From positions 1-42,993 of the forward strand of contig CANQEW010000021.1 of assembly GCA_947596085.1 (NCBI GenBank): 42,993 nt of DNA, given 5' to 3'. The notes under the pieces are model-generated. The model ran no database searches and was not told the origin of the DNA. It worked only from the letters and a program-made list of their open reading frames with translations. The position numbers and the translations under genes were made by a program. The DNA is from an uncultured Clostridia bacterium (GTDB lineage: Bacteria; Bacillota; Clostridia; Christensenellales; Aristaeellaceae). Positions 15,867-25,550 of the stretch are shown in pieces. Each line of letters starts with the position of its first letter. The stretch's first letter is position 1.

Positions 15867-15907
15867 AAAGAGCTCCCGGGGGCAGCTGCCCCCGGGAGCT
15901 CTCTTTC
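15867..15907. terminator. bidirectional terminator, 17-bp perfect palindrome arms
   Basis: Arms 15869-15885 and 15886-15902 are perfectly complementary (AGAGCTCCCGGGGGCAG and its complement). CTTTC follows on the plus strand and CTTTCGG on the minus strand. It serves the convergent lipid kinase and zinc-ribbon genes. Confidence 0.85.
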
Positions 15908-16313
15908 ATGCCTTTTGCTTGAATTGATGGTGGCACTTGCCGCAGGTGACGGTCACCTCGCCCACCTTGCGCGGCAGGCGCAGCCGTGCCTTGCATTGAG
16001 GGCACTTGAAGTAGCGGTACTTGCGGATGTTCTTCAGGCGCACGAAAAACTGCTTGAACTCCGTCTTAAACTTCGTCCAGAACGTCACCCAGCGCAGATT
16101 CTCCTCCGAGCGCTTGGCGTTGTTGCGGGACATCATGCGGAAGATGCCCCAGATGTAAGCGATCAGCCCCAGCCAGTAGAACAGCGCGAAGCCCGTGAAG
16201 CTCGTCAGCAGCGAAAGCACGAGGCCGGCGATCAACAGCGCCAGCGAAAGCTGATCCGCGCCGTGCCTGCCCGCCATGAAGCCGCGCAGGGCGTTTTTAA
16301 TCCTCTGCCACAT
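15906..16313 (-). CDS. membrane protein with C-terminal zinc ribbon
   Basis: A 135-residue protein: a basic N-terminus, two membrane helices (about 22-38 and 41-60), a basic linker, and a four-Cys zinc ribbon at the C-terminus (CPQC 104-107, CGKC 124-127). No enzymatic motif is visible. The function is unknown to me. It lies 23 bases after the J-domain protein gene on the same strand and is the last gene before a terminator, so it is probably co-expressed with the J-domain, DUF5685 and perhaps dnaK genes. Confidence 0.75.
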   Translation of the reverse strand: MWQRIKNALRGFMAGRHGADQLSLALLIAGLVLSLLTSFTGFALFYWLGLIAYIWGIFRMMSRNNAKRSEENLRWVTFWTKFKTEFKQFFVRLKNIRKYRYFKCPQCKARLRLPRKVGEVTVTCGKCHHQFKQKA

Positions 16314-16336
16314 TCTCCATTCCCTCCGTTCTCAAA

Positions 16337-17035
16337 TCAGCAGCAGATCGGGAAGTACCACCCTCCGCCGCAGCAGAGATTGCACAGGCAGGACATCAGG
16401 CAGCACATCCCCATGGGATTGCGGCAGATGAACTGCTGGGCGTTGAAGGGACTTCCGTTGCTCTCGTAATCCGCGCTGCGCCCCTCGATCCGGGAAAGCA
16501 GCGCCCTGTATTCAAAGTTGTTCGGATCCATGTTCACAGCCTGACGCGCATAGTTGAGCGCCGCCACGCGGTTGCCCAGCCCCAGATTCGCCTCGCCGCT
16601 CAGGTAGTACCATTCGGCGCTGCGCTCCGAGATGTCGTTGAGCACATTGAGAGCCTCCTGATAGTGGCCCGAGCGCACGTAGTTGCGCGCCGCTGCGAGC
16701 CGCGGATTCGCGGAGTAAGCGTTCTGGCTCTGCTGGCCGCCGTAGCCGTAGCCTCCGGCGCTTCCGTAACCGCCGTATCCGCCATAGCTTCCATAGCCGC
16801 CGTAACTCCCGTAGCTACCGGCGCCGCCGTAGGCTCCCTGGCCCGCGCCGCCCTCCCTGCGCATCTTCATGACCTGGGAGTAGGCCTCGTTGACCTCCTT
16901 CATGCGCGCCTCGGCCTCGGCCGAACCGTTGTTCACATCGGGATGGTACTTCTTCGCCAGCGTCCGATATGCCTTTTTGATCTCATCCTCCGAGGCGCCC
17001 TGGGAGACGCCCAGCACGCGATATGGATCCTGCAT
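16337..17035 (-). CDS. J-domain protein with Gly/Tyr-rich linker, TPR-like region and Cys-rich tail
   Basis: A 232-residue Hsp40-type co-chaperone. The J domain (about 3-60) has the HPD motif at 31-33 that activates Hsp70 ATPase. A Gly/Tyr/Ser repeat follows (69-100), then helical repeats resembling TPRs (about 112-185). The C-terminal 29 residues hold nine Cys (204-232) with no DnaJ zinc-finger or CTD domain. It is thus a type III J protein and not DnaJ. ATG 17035 overlaps the DUF5685 stop (TAATG), with GGGAGG about 12 bases upstream. dnaK is encoded on the same strand two genes upstream. Confidence 0.88.
   Translation of the reverse strand: MQDPYRVLGVSQGASEDEIKKAYRTLAKKYHPDVNNGSAEAEARMKEVNEAYSQVMKMRREGGAGQGAYGGAGSYGSYGGYGSYGGYGGYGSAGGYGYGGQQSQNAYSANPRLAAARNYVRSGHYQEALNVLNDISERSAEWYYLSGEANLGLGNRVAALNYARQAVNMDPNNFEYRALLSRIEGRSADYESNGSPFNAQQFICRNPMGMCCLMSCLCNLCCGGGWYFPICC
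16736..16831 (-). repeat. Gly/Tyr-coding tandem-like repeat inside the J-domain gene
   Basis: Degenerate GGN-TAY units encode GSYGGYG-type residues 69-100. Such repeats can change length by recombination or slippage; the units here are imperfect. Confidence 0.6.
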
Positions 17036-17886
17036 TATTGTGCGTTTCCTCCCTTTGCGTCGCGCTTTTGCTTGCGCTGCTGAATGTACAGGTAGCGCGC
17101 CCACACGCCCGAGTACAGTATGTTGCGGATCAGGCCGGCGTCCTTCACCACGGGCAGTTCCTCAAACGCCTCGGCGCAGTCGGCCAGCATCATCGTGAGC
17201 GCGCGCTTGCAGAGCTCCTCAAAGTCCGGCGCGCCCATCATGGGCTTCAGCGGGTTGAACCTTCCGCGCTTCGCGTCCCTGGGCAGGTCGTCGTAGGCGT
17301 CCATGAGGTAGATGAAGCGTCCCAGCGCGTCGCCCATGCGGCGGAGGCCGTCCGCCCAGTAATCGCCGCGCCAGCGAAACAGCTCGCCCATCATCGCGCC
17401 CGTGAGGTTCATCGGCGGGTCGATCTCCTCCGCGCCGCCGCGTTCGATCTCGCGGATGCCGTCCATCCACGCCTCGATGGCCCGGGCCTTTTCCGGAAGC
17501 CGCTCGCTCGCCCCGCGGTATGCCCGGGAGAGCGCCCGCATCTCCGCCAGCGCGGCAGGGCTGCGATCATCCTGCCAGTTGTCCGCGCACTTGTGCCAGG
17601 CCAGCAGCACGTTGAGATCCGCCGCATAGTCCATCGGCGCGCTCTGCGCGTAGGGATGCGGCTTGAGTGGATGCGCCGCGCAGCGCTCGCTGCCACGCTC
17701 CTCCTCCGGTTCGTAGAGCGCCGAGAGCACCATCGCCACGAAGGTCATGTCGTAGCTGAGCGTCATCCGGCCCAGATTGCCGTACCGGCGCTTCAGCGTC
17801 CGGCACATGCCACAGTACAGCGCGCGAAAGCGCGTCCGCTCCTCCTCGGAGAGGGTCTTGATGTTGGTGATGACGTAGCCGAACAT
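17035..17886 (-). CDS. DUF5685 family protein
   Basis: A 283-residue, mostly helical, soluble protein that I recognise as DUF5685; function unknown. It begins MFGYVITN, has a CGMCRTL motif near residue 25 and two Asp-containing motifs: [13 protein letters not shown] near 85 and [19 protein letters not shown] near 195. The second resembles the Asp-rich motif of squalene/phytoene synthases, which suggests a distant isoprenoid-synthase fold, but this is inference only. GGGGAGGGG precedes the ATG. A TATAAT box at about 17922-17927 lies in the dnaK-DUF5685 gap. The stop overlaps the J-domain protein start by one base, so these two are coupled. Confidence 0.82.
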   Translation of the reverse strand: MFGYVITNIKTLSEEERTRFRALYCGMCRTLKRRYGNLGRMTLSYDMTFVAMVLSALYEPEEERGSERCAAHPLKPHPYAQSAPMDYAADLNVLLAWHKCADNWQDDRSPAALAEMRALSRAYRGASERLPEKARAIEAWMDGIREIERGGAEEIDPPMNLTGAMMGELFRWRGDYWADGLRRMGDALGRFIYLMDAYDDLPRDAKRGRFNPLKPMMGAPDFEELCKRALTMMLADCAEAFEELPVVKDAGLIRNILYSGVWARYLYIQQRKQKRDAKGGNAQ

Positions 17887-17963
17887 GCGGCCCCTCCCCT
17901 CGCGCAGTATCCCTCCGAAATTATACCCGGCGAATGTTAAAGCAGTTCAGTCGCGCGCGGGAA

Positions 17964-19754
17964 TCAGGATTTTTTGTCGCCGTCCGTGGGCTCGTAGCTG
18001 GCGTCGTACACGCCGTCGTCCTCGCTGGGCTGCGCGCCCGCGTCCCAAACGGCCTGCCCCGCCGCGCTCAGCGCCCGCTCCAGCTCGAGGCAGGAATTGC
18101 GCACCGCCGCGGAATCCTTGCTCTTGAGCGCGCGCTTGGCCTCCTTCACCAGCGCGGTCATGCGCTGCTTGTCGTCGTGGTTGAGCTTCTTCATCACGGC
18201 CTCGGCCTGGTAGATCAGGTTGTCCACCCGATTCTGCATCTCGGCCTCCTCCTTGCGCTTCGCGTCCTCCGCCGCGTAAATTTCCGCGTCGCGGATGGCG
18301 CGGTTGATCTCGTCGCGGCTCATGTTGGAGGACGAGGTGATCGTGATGTTCTGCTGCCGGCCCGTGCCCAGATCGCGCGCCGACACGTTGACGATGCCGT
18401 TCGCGTCGATGGAGAAGGTGACCTCGATCTGCGGCACGCCCCGCATCGCCCGGCGGATGCCGTCCAGCCGGAAGCGGCCGAGCTCCTTATTTTGAGAGGC
18501 GATGGGCCGCTCGCCCTGCAGCACGTGCACGTCCACCGCGGTCTGGAAGCTGGCGGCGGTGGTGAAGATCTGGCTGCGCTGAATCGGAATCGACGAGTTG
18601 CGCTCGATGATCTTGGCGTAGACGTCGCCCACGGTTTCGATGCCCAGCGACAGCGGCGTGACGTCCAGCAGCAGCAGGCTCTTCACGTCGCCGCCCATCA
18701 CGCCCGCCTGCAGCGCCGCGCCCATGGCCACGCACTCGTCCGGGTTGATGCCCTTGAACGGCTCCTTGCCCGTGAAGCGCTTCACCGCCTCCTGCACGGC
18801 CGGGATGCGGCTCGAGCCGCCCACCAGCAGCACCTTGGAGAGGTTCGCCGGCGTGAGCCCGGAATCCGCCATGGCCTGCTGCACCGGCCCCATGGTCATG
18901 TCCACCAGATGGCGGGTGAGCTCATCGAACTTGGCGCGGGTCAGCGTGATCTCCATGTGCAGCGGACCGTTTTTGTTCGCCGTGAGGAACGGCAGGTTGA
19001 CGGTCGCCATCGTGATGCCGGAGAGTTCGATCTTCGCCTTCTCGGCGGCTTCGCGCACGCGCTGCATGGCGGTGGCGTCCTTCTTCAGGTCGATCTTGTT
19101 CTCGCGCTTGAACTCGTCCACCAAGTAATCGACGATGCACTGGTCGAAGTCGTCGCCGCCCAGCCGGTTGTTGCCGGCGGTGGCGAGCACCTCGATCACG
19201 TCGGCGTTGATGTCGAGTATGGAGACGTCGAAGGTGCCGCCGCCCAGATCGTAGACCATGATCTTCTGCGGCTCCTCCTTGTCAACGCCGTAGGCCAGCG
19301 CCGCGGCGGTGGGCTCGTTGATGATGCGCTTGACGTTCAGCCCGGCGATCAGCCCCGCGTCCTTGGTGGCCTGGCGCTGCGCGTCGGTGAAGTAGGCCGG
19401 CACGGTGATCACCGCCTCGCTCACGCTCTCGCCAAGATACGCCTCCGCGTCGGCCTTGAGCTTCTGCAGAATCATGGCGCTGATCTCCTGCGGCGTGTAC
19501 TTCTTGCCGTCGATGTTCACGCGGTAGTCCGAGCCCATCTCGCGCTTGATGGAGGAGATGGTGCGCTCGCTGTTGGTCACGGTCTGGCGCTTGGCCACCT
19601 GGCCCACGAGCCGCTCTCCGTTCTTCGCAAAGGCCACGATGGACGGCGTGGTGCGCCCGCCCTCGGAATTGGGAATGACCACCGCCTCGCCGCCCTCAAT
19701 TACGGATACGCAGGAATTGGTCGTACCCAGGTCGATGCCGATCACTCTGGACAT
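17964..19754 (-). CDS. dnaK: molecular chaperone DnaK (Hsp70)
   Basis: A 596-residue Hsp70, slightly shorter than Bacillus DnaK. The ATPase domain shows [12 protein letters not shown], the phosphate-binding [11 protein letters not shown], and [15 protein letters not shown]. The substrate-binding domain shows [14 protein letters not shown]-like [14 protein letters not shown] and the C-terminus ends in an acidic [13 protein letters not shown] tail. The ATG has GGAAGGAG 7 bases upstream; an extended upstream frame lacks this. grpE, hrcA and canonical dnaJ are not adjacent and I found no CIRCE element upstream, so this is either a separate dnaK locus or a paralogue. The neighbours suggest a partnership with the J-domain protein. 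Confidence 0.93.
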   Translation of the reverse strand: MSRVIGIDLGTTNSCVSVIEGGEAVVIPNSEGGRTTPSIVAFAKNGERLVGQVAKRQTVTNSERTISSIKREMGSDYRVNIDGKKYTPQEISAMILQKLKADAEAYLGESVSEAVITVPAYFTDAQRQATKDAGLIAGLNVKRIINEPTAAALAYGVDKEEPQKIMVYDLGGGTFDVSILDINADVIEVLATAGNNRLGGDDFDQCIVDYLVDEFKRENKIDLKKDATAMQRVREAAEKAKIELSGITMATVNLPFLTANKNGPLHMEITLTRAKFDELTRHLVDMTMGPVQQAMADSGLTPANLSKVLLVGGSSRIPAVQEAVKRFTGKEPFKGINPDECVAMGAALQAGVMGGDVKSLLLLDVTPLSLGIETVGDVYAKIIERNSSIPIQRSQIFTTAASFQTAVDVHVLQGERPIASQNKELGRFRLDGIRRAMRGVPQIEVTFSIDANGIVNVSARDLGTGRQQNITITSSSNMSRDEINRAIRDAEIYAAEDAKRKEEAEMQNRVDNLIYQAEAVMKKLNHDDKQRMTALVKEAKRALKSKDSAAVRNSCLELERALSAAGQAVWDAGAQPSEDDGVYDASYEPTDGDKKS

Positions 19755-19863
19755 GAAAACGCTCCTTCCCGTGTGGAATGACCCATTTCTCATTTCACAG
19801 TGCTTATTTTAGAGGGAATACATCAACTGAATGTGAATTGCGAAGGAACGACCGCGATATATT

Positions 19864-19942
19864 CATGAAATATTTAAGAAACAAACTACCGACGTCGGGT
19901 TTTATCATGCAAAAACCGACTGGATTCTACAAATATTTCATG
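19864..19942. repeat. nested inverted repeat between recQ and dnaK
   Basis: A perfect 12-bp outer dyad, CATGAAATATTT (19864-19875) with AAATATTTCATG (19931-19942), encloses an inner 10-base dyad with one mismatch (GTCGGGTTTT at 19894-19903 with AAAAACCGAC at 19911-19920). It lies 12 bases after the recQ stop and about 110 bases before the dnaK start. The inner dyad might terminate recQ transcription; the outer arms are unexplained. The remaining gap holds no gene. Confidence 0.7.
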
Positions 19943-19954
19943 GGCGCAGGAGCG

Positions 19955-22174
19955 TCATCCGTTCTTTTCCTGATAGTCCAGTATCGCTTGCGCGAAGCGT
20001 GCGCCGAAGGAGCGAATCTTGCGCTCGCCCATGCCGTAGACCCGCGCCATCGCCGCCGCGCTGGTGGGCATGAGGCGGCACATGTCTGCGAGGGTCGCGT
20101 CGCTGCAGATCATATAGGGCGCGACGCCGCGCTCCCGCGCGAGCTTCGTGCGCACGCCGCGCAGCAGCTCGAACAGCGCGCGATCCACGTCCGCGGCGAG
20201 CACCTTCGCCTGCCGCTTCGACGTCCTTCCGTTCCGCTTCCCTTCCCGCGCGTCCTCCTGTACGGCAAGGACGCGCCGCTCATCGCGCAGAAGCTCGTCC
20301 GCAAACCTGCCGCAGCGCAGCAGCGGATATTCCCCGGCCGTGATCTCCAGCGCGCCGTCCTCCACGAGTGCGTCCACGATATACTGCACGTTTTGCAGGC
20401 TCACGTCCTTCAACGCGCCGTATTGCGGCAGCCCCGCCAGTCCGGTCGAGCGCGTTCGCTCGCTCCGCGAACCCCGCAGCGCGTCGATGCAGAGCCGCGC
20501 GCCGAACCGCCCCCGGCTCTGCTTCACGCACGCCACCAGCGGCTTCGCGAGCTCCGTCACGTCCGTCAGCGCGCGCGGGCTCAGGCAGTTGGCGCAGTAG
20601 CCGCAGCTTTCCCCGCGCTCTTCGCCGAAGTAGCGCAGGATCGTGCGGCGCAGGCATTGGGTCGTGCGACAGTAGTTGGCCATGGCGTTCAGGCGGAAGC
20701 GGGCGGCCTCCTGCACGGATGCGAGCGCGGCGGGATCAAGCTCCGCCTCCTCGCCCATGCGGTCGATGAAGAAATTCTGCAGGGCCACGTCTTTGGGCTC
20801 GAACAGCAGGTGGCAGTCCGCGCGCTCGCCGTCGCGACCCGCGCGCCCGGCCTCCTGGTAGTAGCTCTCGAGGTCCTTGGGCATGTTGTAGTGAATCACG
20901 AAGCGTACATTGGACTTGTCGATGCCCATGCCGAAGGCGTTTGTCGCCACCATCAGCGGCGCGCGGTCGTAGATGAAATCCTCCTGATTGTGCCTGCGCT
21001 CCTCCTCCGGCAGCCCGGCGTGGTAGCGCGTCGCGGGATGTCCGGCGCGCCGCAGCTTCTCGCACACCGCCTCCACGCCCTTGCGCGTGGCGCAGTACAC
21101 GATGCCGGAGAAGCCGCGGTAGCTCTCGACGAGCTCCATCAGCTTCGCGTCCTTCTCGTGCGTGTAGCTGACGGAGAAGTACAGGTTCGGCCGGTCGAAG
21201 CCCGTCACGCGCACGAAAGGGTCGCGCAGCCCGAGCAGCCGCGCCACGTCCCGGCGTACGCGCTCGGTGGCGGTGGCCGTGAAGGCGCAGACGCGCGGGC
21301 GAACCGGCAGACCGGCGATGAAATTCGGGATCTCCATGTAACTGGGGCGGAAGTCCTGCCCCCATTGGGAGATGCAGTGCGCCTCGTCCACGGCCACCAT
21401 GGAAATCGGAACGGACGCGAGCGCGCTCAAGAAGCGCGGCGTCTGCAGGCGCTCCGGAGCCACGTATACAATCCGGTAGCGCCCCGCGCGCAGCCGGCGC
21501 AGCGCCGCGTCGAACTGGCGCTCCGTGAGCGAGCTGTTCAGATAGGCCGCCGGCACGCCCGACTGCGCGAGCGCCTCCACCTGATCCTTCATCAGCGAGA
21601 TCAGCGGCGAGATCACCAGCGCGACGCCGGGCAGAAGCTGCGCGGGAATCTGATAGCAGACGGATTTCCCCGCTCCGGTGGGCAGCACCGCCAGCGCGTC
21701 GCGCCCCTCGAGGATGGCGTCGATCACCTCCGCCTGTCCCTCCCGGAAGGAGTCGTAGCCGTAGACGCGCTTGAGAACGTCGAGCTTGTCCGAGAATTCC
21801 GGGGCGGAGGGCGCTTCGGCGGCAGCGCCGCTCTCGACCAAACCATCTTCCGGCGGGGCGGCGCTGTCCACATTTTCGGGCGGCGCGTCCTCCGGCGGCG
21901 GCGCGTCCTCGAAGGCCGCCTCGCGCTCGCGCGCCTCCTGCAGGCGCAGATATTCCTCCTCCGGCAGGAAGCGCGTGTATGTCTGGCCATCGCGCTCCAC
22001 GGTCTCCGACCACATCGACAGCGGGCGCACCCACAGCCCGCCCTCCCCGTAGAGCGCGCGGTAGACGACCATCGTCTCCAGGGTCTCCGAGTGCTTCGCG
22101 AAGTCGATCAGCTCATAGCGCCCGCCCTTGAAGTGGCGGTAGATTCCCCTCTTCGGCAGATTCATATCATTCAT
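19955..22174 (-). CDS. recQ: DUF1653-RecQ fusion: ATP-dependent DNA helicase RecQ with N-terminal DUF1653 domain
   Basis: A 739-residue fusion. Residues about 6-70 form a DUF1653 domain (RGIYRHFKGGRYEL, HSETLETMVVYRALYG, LWVRPLSMW). An acidic Pro/Ala linker (about 85-128) leads to a complete RecQ: Walker A LPTGAGKS (164-171), DEAH box (263-266), the GMGIDKSNVRF and QEAGRAGRDG motifs, a zinc-binding RQC segment (CLRRTIL...CGYCANC) and a C-terminal HRDC domain (about 662-737). RecQ unwinds 3' tailed duplexes in recombination and fork repair. DUF1653 usually occurs as a small independent protein. The ATG at 22174 has GGAGG about 9 bases upstream; it overlaps the K+ channel stop by 8 bases. Confidence 0.93.
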   Translation of the reverse strand: MNDMNLPKRGIYRHFKGGRYELIDFAKHSETLETMVVYRALYGEGGLWVRPLSMWSETVERDGQTYTRFLPEEEYLRLQEAREREAAFEDAPPPEDAPPENVDSAAPPEDGLVESGAAAEAPSAPEFSDKLDVLKRVYGYDSFREGQAEVIDAILEGRDALAVLPTGAGKSVCYQIPAQLLPGVALVISPLISLMKDQVEALAQSGVPAAYLNSSLTERQFDAALRRLRAGRYRIVYVAPERLQTPRFLSALASVPISMVAVDEAHCISQWGQDFRPSYMEIPNFIAGLPVRPRVCAFTATATERVRRDVARLLGLRDPFVRVTGFDRPNLYFSVSYTHEKDAKLMELVESYRGFSGIVYCATRKGVEAVCEKLRRAGHPATRYHAGLPEEERRHNQEDFIYDRAPLMVATNAFGMGIDKSNVRFVIHYNMPKDLESYYQEAGRAGRDGERADCHLLFEPKDVALQNFFIDRMGEEAELDPAALASVQEAARFRLNAMANYCRTTQCLRRTILRYFGEERGESCGYCANCLSPRALTDVTELAKPLVACVKQSRGRFGARLCIDALRGSRSERTRSTGLAGLPQYGALKDVSLQNVQYIVDALVEDGALEITAGEYPLLRCGRFADELLRDERRVLAVQEDAREGKRNGRTSKRQAKVLAADVDRALFELLRGVRTKLARERGVAPYMICSDATLADMCRLMPTSAAAMARVYGMGERKIRSFGARFAQAILDYQEKNG

Positions 22175-22898
22175 CGCCCCTGTCCTCCCTCCGTTCGCGC
22201 AGCTCGTCCATGTACCCCGCGGTGATGATGCCCGCGGGCATCGCGACGACGGCAATTCCAAACATGGACGAGATCATCGTGACGACGCGGCCGATGGTCG
22301 TCACCGGGTAGATGTCGCCGTAGCCGACAGTCGTGAGCGAAACGGTCGCCCAATAAACCGCGTCAAAAAAGGTATTGTATGAGTCCGGCTCCACATTGAA
22401 CACGATCAGCGCCGAAACCAGAATATATCCCACCGCGAGCGAACCCACGGCGATCAGAGATTGCCGCGAGCGCCGGAATACGCCCACAATGATTTCAACG
22501 CTGCGGGAATAGCGCAACGCCTTGAATACGCGAAACACGCGCAGCGCCCGGCCGATGCGAAGGATGCGCAGCACCTTGAAGCCCCTGTTGAGCGCCGTGA
22601 GCGATGGCAGGATCGACACGAGATCGACAATGGCCATGAACGAGAACGGATAGCGCAGAAACGGCAGGATTCCGCGCTGATTGTATTTGTAATCCGCGGT
22701 GCACAGGCGCAGAATATAATCGACAATGAACGCGACGGCGCAGGCAACATCAAAGCAGCGCAGCGTCACGGGCTCGCCCTTGAAAGCCAACGGCACCAGG
22801 CTGAGCAAGATCAAAAACAGCATGACGCTGTCGTAGATGGAACTGGCGCGGTCGTTTCCATCCGATCTCTCAATGATTTCAAAGATGCGTCTGCGCAT
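22167..22898 (-). CDS. voltage-gated potassium channel-like protein
   Basis: About 243 residues with six membrane helices. S4 carries regularly spaced Arg (FKVLRILRIGRALRVFRVF), and the pore has the K+ selectivity filter TTVGYGD. The soluble tail is short, without an RCK/TrkA domain. Three start codons are in frame. ATG 22920-22922 lies in and next to the predicted -10 box and would not be transcribed. ATG 22904 and ATG 22898 follow a run of eight G by 3 and 9 bases, so I chose 22898. The G-run would serve as ribosome binding site and lies at the predicted transcription start. It is the first gene of an operon with the recQ fusion. Confidence 0.87.
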   Translation of the reverse strand: MRRRIFEIIERSDGNDRASSIYDSVMLFLILLSLVPLAFKGEPVTLRCFDVACAVAFIVDYILRLCTADYKYNQRGILPFLRYPFSFMAIVDLVSILPSLTALNRGFKVLRILRIGRALRVFRVFKALRYSRSVEIIVGVFRRSRQSLIAVGSLAVGYILVSALIVFNVEPDSYNTFFDAVYWATVSLTTVGYGDIYPVTTIGRVVTMISSMFGIAVVAMPAGIITAGYMDELRERREDRGDE

Positions 22899-22907
22899 GT
22901 ACATGCA

Positions 22908-22915
22908 CCCCCCCC
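22908..22915 (-). repeat. G8 homopolymer tract at the transcription start of the K+ channel gene
   Basis: Eight consecutive C on the plus strand. The -10 box (TATCAT) ends at 22921, so initiation 6-8 bases downstream falls at about 22913-22915, inside the tract. Confidence 0.85.
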
Positions 22916-22920
22916 AAAGC

Positions 22921-22950
22921 ATGATACGCTCTCCCGTCCCCGGCTGTCAA
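22921..22950 (-). promoter_or_regulatory. SigA promoter of the K+ channel-recQ operon
   Basis: On the minus strand consensus TTGACA (22950-22945), 18 bases, TATCAT (22926-22921). Confidence 0.7.
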
Positions 22951-23005
22951 GCCCGCAAATGCGCCCGGGTGATCGATGCGCCTCGCATCATCCCGCGTGA
23001 AACGA

Positions 23006-23035
23006 TTGACAAACCCGCTTCGGAAACGATATGAT
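23006..23035 (+). promoter_or_regulatory. SigA promoter of ackA
   Basis: Consensus TTGACA (23006-23011), 18 bases, TATGAT (23030-23035), about 30 bases before the ackA start codon. Confidence 0.75.
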
Positions 23036-23067
23036 ACGTATAGACGAAAATGAAACGGAGGCTTTGT

Positions 23068-24234
23068 ATGAAAATACTGATCTGCAACGCCGGAAGCACG
23101 TCGCTCAAGTTCAAGCTCTGGGGGATGCCGGGATATGAGGTTTTGGCCGAGGGCAAGGTGGAACGCGTGGGCTCCCAGCGGGGCATCTTCTCCTATCGAA
23201 GCGCGCGGGGCGCGCTCTCCCGGGACGAGCTCGACGTGCCCGACTACACCGCGGGAATCGGCATGTTTTTGGACGCGCTCTCGCAGGGCGAACTGCGGGC
23301 GGTCGATGCGCTCTCCGAAATCGCCGCCGTGGGCTACAAGACGGTGCTCTCGAAGGATCACTACGGCGTGCACGAGCTGACGGAGGACGTGCTCGACGGC
23401 ATGCGCGCGTACTTCAGCGTCGCTCCCGCCCACAACGGGCCGTACCTGGAGGCCATCGGCGTATTTCAGAAACTCCTGCCTGAAGTTAAACAGGTCGGCG
23501 TGTTCGAGACGAACTTCCACCGCACCATTCCGGAGGAGCGGCGCGTGTTCCCCATCCCCTACGAATGGACGCAGAAGTACGGCATCCGGCGCATGGGCTA
23601 TCACGGCGCGTCCCACGGCTGGATCGCCGAGCGCTTGCAGCGATACCGGCGCGTGGTGTCCTGCCACTTGGGTGGCAGCGCGTCCATCTGCGCGATTCTC
23701 AATGGAAAGAGCGTGGACAACAGCTTCGGCTTCTCGCTGCAGATGGGCATTCCCCACGCCAGCCGCACCGGCGACGTGGACGTGTACATCGTGCCCTATC
23801 TGCTCTCCCAGGGGCTGACGCTGGAGGAGATCTACGACGGCCTGGGCAAGAACGGCGGGCTCAAGGGCATCTCCGGCACCTCCGGTGACATGCGCGATAT
23901 CGAAGCCGCCATCGCGGCGGGCAGCGAGCGCGCGGAGCTGGCGATGCGCGTGTTCGTCACCCACGTGCTGCGCTACATCGGCGCCTACGCCATGGAGCTG
24001 GGCGGGCTGGACGCGCTGGCCTTCACCGGCGGCATCGGCGAAAACTCGGCGGAACTGCGGCGCAGGGTGCTGGCCGGCATGGCGCACATGGGCGTGCGGA
24101 TCGACGAGACCGCGAACGCTTCCGGCTCCGGCGAGCGCCGAATCACGACGGAGGACTCCGCCGTCGATGCCTGGGTCGTCCCGGCAAACGAGGAGTACAT
24201 GGTTGTTCGCGAAACCTACAGAAAACTGGTGTGA
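23068..24234 (+). CDS. ackA: acetate kinase
   Basis: A 388-residue member of the ASKHA superfamily that converts acetyl phosphate and ADP to acetate and ATP, the ATP-forming step of acetate fermentation. Motifs are NAGSTSLKF near the N-terminus, FETNFHRTIP, GYHGASH, the phosphate-binding HLGGSASICA, and TGGIGENSAELR. Some signature residues differ from textbook AckA: NAGS rather than NCGS and MGIPHASRTGDVD rather than MGTRSGDID-type. The ATG at 23068 follows CGGAGG at 6 bases. Phosphotransacetylase (pta) is not adjacent. The gene precedes the glycogen operon but has its own promoter. Confidence 0.9.
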   Translation: MKILICNAGSTSLKFKLWGMPGYEVLAEGKVERVGSQRGIFSYRSARGALSRDELDVPDYTAGIGMFLDALSQGELRAVDALSEIAAVGYKTVLSKDHYGVHELTEDVLDGMRAYFSVAPAHNGPYLEAIGVFQKLLPEVKQVGVFETNFHRTIPEERRVFPIPYEWTQKYGIRRMGYHGASHGWIAERLQRYRRVVSCHLGGSASICAILNGKSVDNSFGFSLQMGIPHASRTGDVDVYIVPYLLSQGLTLEEIYDGLGKNGGLKGISGTSGDMRDIEAAIAAGSERAELAMRVFVTHVLRYIGAYAMELGGLDALAFTGGIGENSAELRRRVLAGMAHMGVRIDETANASGSGERRITTEDSAVDAWVVPANEEYMVVRETYRKLV

Positions 24235-24286
24235 AAATTTTTCAGCGATTTTGCGTTTACATCTGGTAATTTCCGCATATTTGTAG

Positions 24287-24292
24287 TATAAT
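24287..24292 (+). promoter_or_regulatory. -10 element of the glgCDA operon promoter
   Basis: A consensus TATAAT about 60 bases before glgC. At 17 bases upstream only a weak -35 (TGGTAA) is visible, so the promoter may need an activator. Confidence 0.5.
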
Positions 24293-24353
24293 GGTCTCAA
24301 CGTAAAAAAATTGTTGAACTGAACGACAAATACATAGTGAAAGCAGGGATAAT

Positions 24354-25549
<1,196 letters not shown>

Positions 25550-25550
<1 letters not shown>

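Noticed and set aside
16736-16831. Gly/Tyr repeat of the J-domain gene as a phase-variable DNA repeat
   Set aside because: The units are imperfect and a multiple of three in length, so changes would alter linker length only and not switch the gene.
19755-19954. CIRCE heat-shock operator upstream of dnaK
   Set aside because: No TTAGCACTC-N9-GAGTGCTAA or close variant is present; the dyad there has a different sequence.
22998-23015. Catabolite-responsive (cre) site at the ackA promoter
   Set aside because: TGAAACGATTGACA resembles the cre consensus, but the central CG is one base out of register, so the symmetry fails.
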